A DNA stretch of 23,629 bases. Source: Coxiellaceae bacterium UBA1530. GTDB taxonomy: Bacteria; Pseudomonadota; Gammaproteobacteria; Coxiellales; Coxiellaceae. The DNA is taken from positions 49,568 through 73,196 of the forward strand of contig DCQA01000025.1 in assembly GCA_002323325.1 (NCBI GenBank), read 5' to 3'. Position numbers and translations under genes: made by a program. The first letter of the stretch is position 1. The number at the start of each line of letters is the position of its first letter. The notes under the pieces were generated by a model that saw only the letters and a list, made by a program, of their open reading frames with translations, made no database searches and was not told where the DNA came from. Shown one piece after another: positions 21,888 through 23,629 of the stretch.

Positions 21888-22832
21888 TTAGGTACTGGTA
21901 ATTGTCTCATTTGTTGTCTTTTCTTCAGGAGAGCCATCCAGGCTAGGTTGCTGTCGAGTTTTATCTTCTTTTGTTTCGTTGTCCTCAAGACTTGGACACG
22001 CCTTGGTGGTGAATAACCCACTCTGCGATATCTGTTTCACCCAGAAGGTATAAGGTGTTGATTGAACACTCGCAAAGCGCATGGTATTTCCAAGCCCAGG
22101 ATACTGGTCTTGTTTTGGAATATTACTCAATAATGCCAATACGTCTTGAACGGAAGAACTATTCTTCTGAGGAGTATTGACAACTATTGAAGGATTAGGA
22201 ATATCATTGAGAGCGGCTATTACTCCATATTTTTGCGTGTTCAATCGATAAACAGCAGGGTAACCTACCACATCAACCTCACCTGCTTTCAAAGCGGCTT
22301 TAGCAGCGTCGAATGAGGGATAGGAGACTTGTCTATAGCGATTCATTGTTCTGTTAGTCTGTGTAGGTAATAGTCCAACCTGTTGAAATAGCATTTGAGG
22401 TATTGCCTGACCACTTAATGTCCACGGCACCACGCCCAGTGTCTTGCCCTCAGCTCCCCTAACACTTGCGATCGAAGAGCTTGTTGCTGTGACCAGCAAT
22501 GACGTATAGGTCACGCGACCTTGGTCATTTTCAGCACGCGTCACAGCTGTGGCCAATGGCTCAAAAGGCAGACTTTGCAATTGAATCTGATACAACAAAG
22601 GTACATCGGCATACGCTAAATCCACTTCACCATTTTGCATGGCATGTAAAAGTTCGCACCCTGATTGATACTGCTTTAAGGTTACTTCCGTGGTACGCGA
22701 ACTGGTCAAATATTTCTGAATTTGAGGATAAGTCCAAAAACCAACATTATTTGCAAAACCAATAACAATGGACTTTGCAGACACACTGCACGAAAGGAGA
22801 CTCATGCATATCATTACAATTAAACGAGCCAT
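21888..22832 (-). CDS. PhnD-like periplasmic substrate-binding protein (phosphate/phosphonate type), orphan
   Basis: The protein resembles the phosphonate/phosphite-binding family of ABC transporters. From the ATG at 22832, with AGGAT 6 nt upstream, it has 314 residues and starts with a signal peptide MARLIVMICMSLLSCSVSA. Cleavage after VSA is likely, but LLSC could act as a lipobox. The two-lobe fold is seen in VIGFANNVGFWTYPQIQKYL, then ELLHAMQNGEVDLAYADVPL, and later AAKAALKAGEVDVVGYPAVY, the repeated 'gevDla' pattern of this family. The last 35 residues are an acidic, polar tail (DNETKEDKTRQQ and onward) not usual in PhnD. No permease or ATPase gene is beside it, so a transport role is uncertain; it may be a sensor or accessory binding protein. 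The extra codons to 22859 are rejected. Confidence 0.75.
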   Translation of the reverse strand: MARLIVMICMSLLSCSVSAKSIVIGFANNVGFWTYPQIQKYLTSSRTTEVTLKQYQSGCELLHAMQNGEVDLAYADVPLLYQIQLQSLPFEPLATAVTRAENDQGRVTYTSLLVTATSSSIASVRGAEGKTLGVVPWTLSGQAIPQMLFQQVGLLPTQTNRTMNRYRQVSYPSFDAAKAALKAGEVDVVGYPAVYRLNTQKYGVIAALNDIPNPSIVVNTPQKNSSSVQDVLALLSNIPKQDQYPGLGNTMRFASVQSTPYTFWVKQISQSGLFTTKACPSLEDNETKEDKTRQQPSLDGSPEEKTTNETITST

Positions 22833-22944
22833 AATAATCCTACCAACAGTCTCATACATGAATCTTATTCTAGACTACTTTTCCCCAACAAGAAAAAAAG
22901 AGCGTTAAAGATAAATAAATCAATACACTAACACAACCCTTACC

Positions 22945-22956
22945 ACTAAATTTAGT
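22945..22956. repeat. 12-bp perfect palindrome at the clpB stop codon
   Basis: ACTAAATTTAGT includes the TAA stop of clpB. It is short and has no T-run after it, so its role, if any, is unknown. No strong terminator is visible between clpB and the PhnD-like gene. Confidence 0.3.
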
Positions 22957-23629
22957 CAAATATTATCTGTCCATCTCTGACATCTAAATGAATATCACAC
23001 CCTGACTGATAAGAGCCAGATAAGATAGCCTCAGATAATGGGTTTTCCACCAATGATTGAATGGTTCGCTGTAAAGGGCGTGCACCATATGTCGCATCAA
23101 AACCCATCTTAGCAATATATTCAACTGCCTGATCAGATACACTTAACGTCATTGATTGGGAGGCCAAGCGTGATATTAATGACTGAAGCTGGACCTTAGC
23201 AATATCAACAATGTGTTTTTCAGATAGCTGATGAAACACAACTGACTCATCAATTCGATTTAAAAACTCAGGCCTAAAGGACTGTGTCACTACCTCCATC
23301 ACCGCCATTTTAATATCAACCTCAGACTCACCCTGTAGATCTTGAATGATAGATGATCCGAGATTGGACGTCATAACAATCATTGACTGACGAAAGTCAA
23401 CCGTGCGCCCTTGACCGTCGGTTAGCCGCCCATCATCCAAAACTTGTAATAAAATATTGAAAATATCTCCATGCGCTTTTTCAATTTCATCTAACAAAAT
23501 CAATGAATAAGGCCGACGGCGAACAGCCTCTGTTAAATAACCTCCCTCCTCATAACCAACATAACCTGGAGGTGCTCCAATCAAACGAGCTACGGAATGC
23601 TTCTCCATAAACTCTGACATATCAATACG
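22952..23629 (-). CDS. clpB: ATP-dependent disaggregase ClpB, C-terminal part
   Basis: ClpB is a hexameric AAA+ machine that, with DnaK, pulls proteins out of aggregates after stress. The window holds the last 225 residues; the gene continues beyond the right edge. The fragment begins RIDMSEFMEKHSVARLIGAP and contains the pore loop GYVGYEEGG, Walker B SLILLDEIEKAH, sensor 1 MTSNLGS, the arginine finger FRPEFLNRIDE and sensor 2 GARPLQR of the second AAA+ domain, all intact. The internal ATG that begins MSEFMEKH is not a start. ClpB rather than ClpA is favoured by the wording of these motifs, but the middle domain that would settle it is outside the window. Confidence 0.95.
   Translation of the reverse strand, partial: RIDMSEFMEKHSVARLIGAPPGYVGYEEGGYLTEAVRRRPYSLILLDEIEKAHGDIFNILLQVLDDGRLTDGQGRTVDFRQSMIVMTSNLGSSIIQDLQGESEVDIKMAVMEVVTQSFRPEFLNRIDESVVFHQLSEKHIVDIAKVQLQSLISRLASQSMTLSVSDQAVEYIAKMGFDATYGARPLQRTIQSLVENPLSEAILSGSYQSGCDIHLDVRDGQIIFD

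Noticed and set aside
1..23629. CRISPR array, insertion sequence or prophage
   Set aside because: No regularly spaced repeats, transposase, integrase or phage structural genes were seen on either strand.

Overview
The window is a chromosomal segment of a gammaproteobacterium, most likely a member of the Legionellales (Legionella/Coxiella relatives). The housekeeping order points there: tpiA-secG-tRNA-Leu-nuoABCDEF with nuoC and nuoD unfused; divergent fur/bamE next to rnfH-ratA/smpB-ssrA; and xseB-ispA-dxs. A protein resembling the conserved Dot/Icm effector AnkH/LegA3, and two direct repeats that fit the PmrA box, suggest a host-associated bacterium with a type IV secretion system. No dot/icm gene lies in the window, so that system is inferred. 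Genus and species cannot be decided from the sequence alone.

Region 1 (1-7200, minus strand): the first six genes of respiratory complex I, nuoA to nuoF, with nuoF running off the left edge. They are preceded by tRNA-Leu(GAG), secG and tpiA, so translocation, glycolysis and NADH oxidation share one direction of transcription. Upstream is ppiD, the periplasmic folding factor.

Region 2 (7200-9660, minus strand): tRNA-Asp and tRNA-Val, the HU gene with a clear promoter and a strong terminator, cyoE (heme O synthase), and fur.

Region 3 (9660-14900): the outer-membrane assembly lipoprotein gene bamE, rnfH and ratA, then the trans-translation pair smpB and ssrA (tmRNA tag ANDSNFAPVAVAA), then xseB, ispA and dxs (DNA repair nuclease subunit and isoprenoid supply).

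Region 4 (14900-18440, minus strand): a glutathione peroxidase and a BioC-like methyltransferase. Upstream is a two-gene unit: a lipoyl-fold protein without its acceptor lysine, translationally coupled to the AnkH-like protein. The unit starts at a PmrA-box-like repeat.

Region 5 (18440-21890) is AT-rich accessory DNA. It holds a helical orphan protein, a HAD-family phosphatase-like orphan, and a small polar protein with an acidic C-terminus. The last two form an operon behind a second PmrA-box-like repeat, which has the same 10-nt distance to its -10 as the first. A 600-bp non-coding stretch follows. Together these look like two co-regulated effector units inserted among housekeeping genes, the most interesting content of the window.

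Region 6 (21890-23629, minus strand): an orphan PhnD-like substrate-binding protein and the C-terminal part of ClpB, cut by the right edge.
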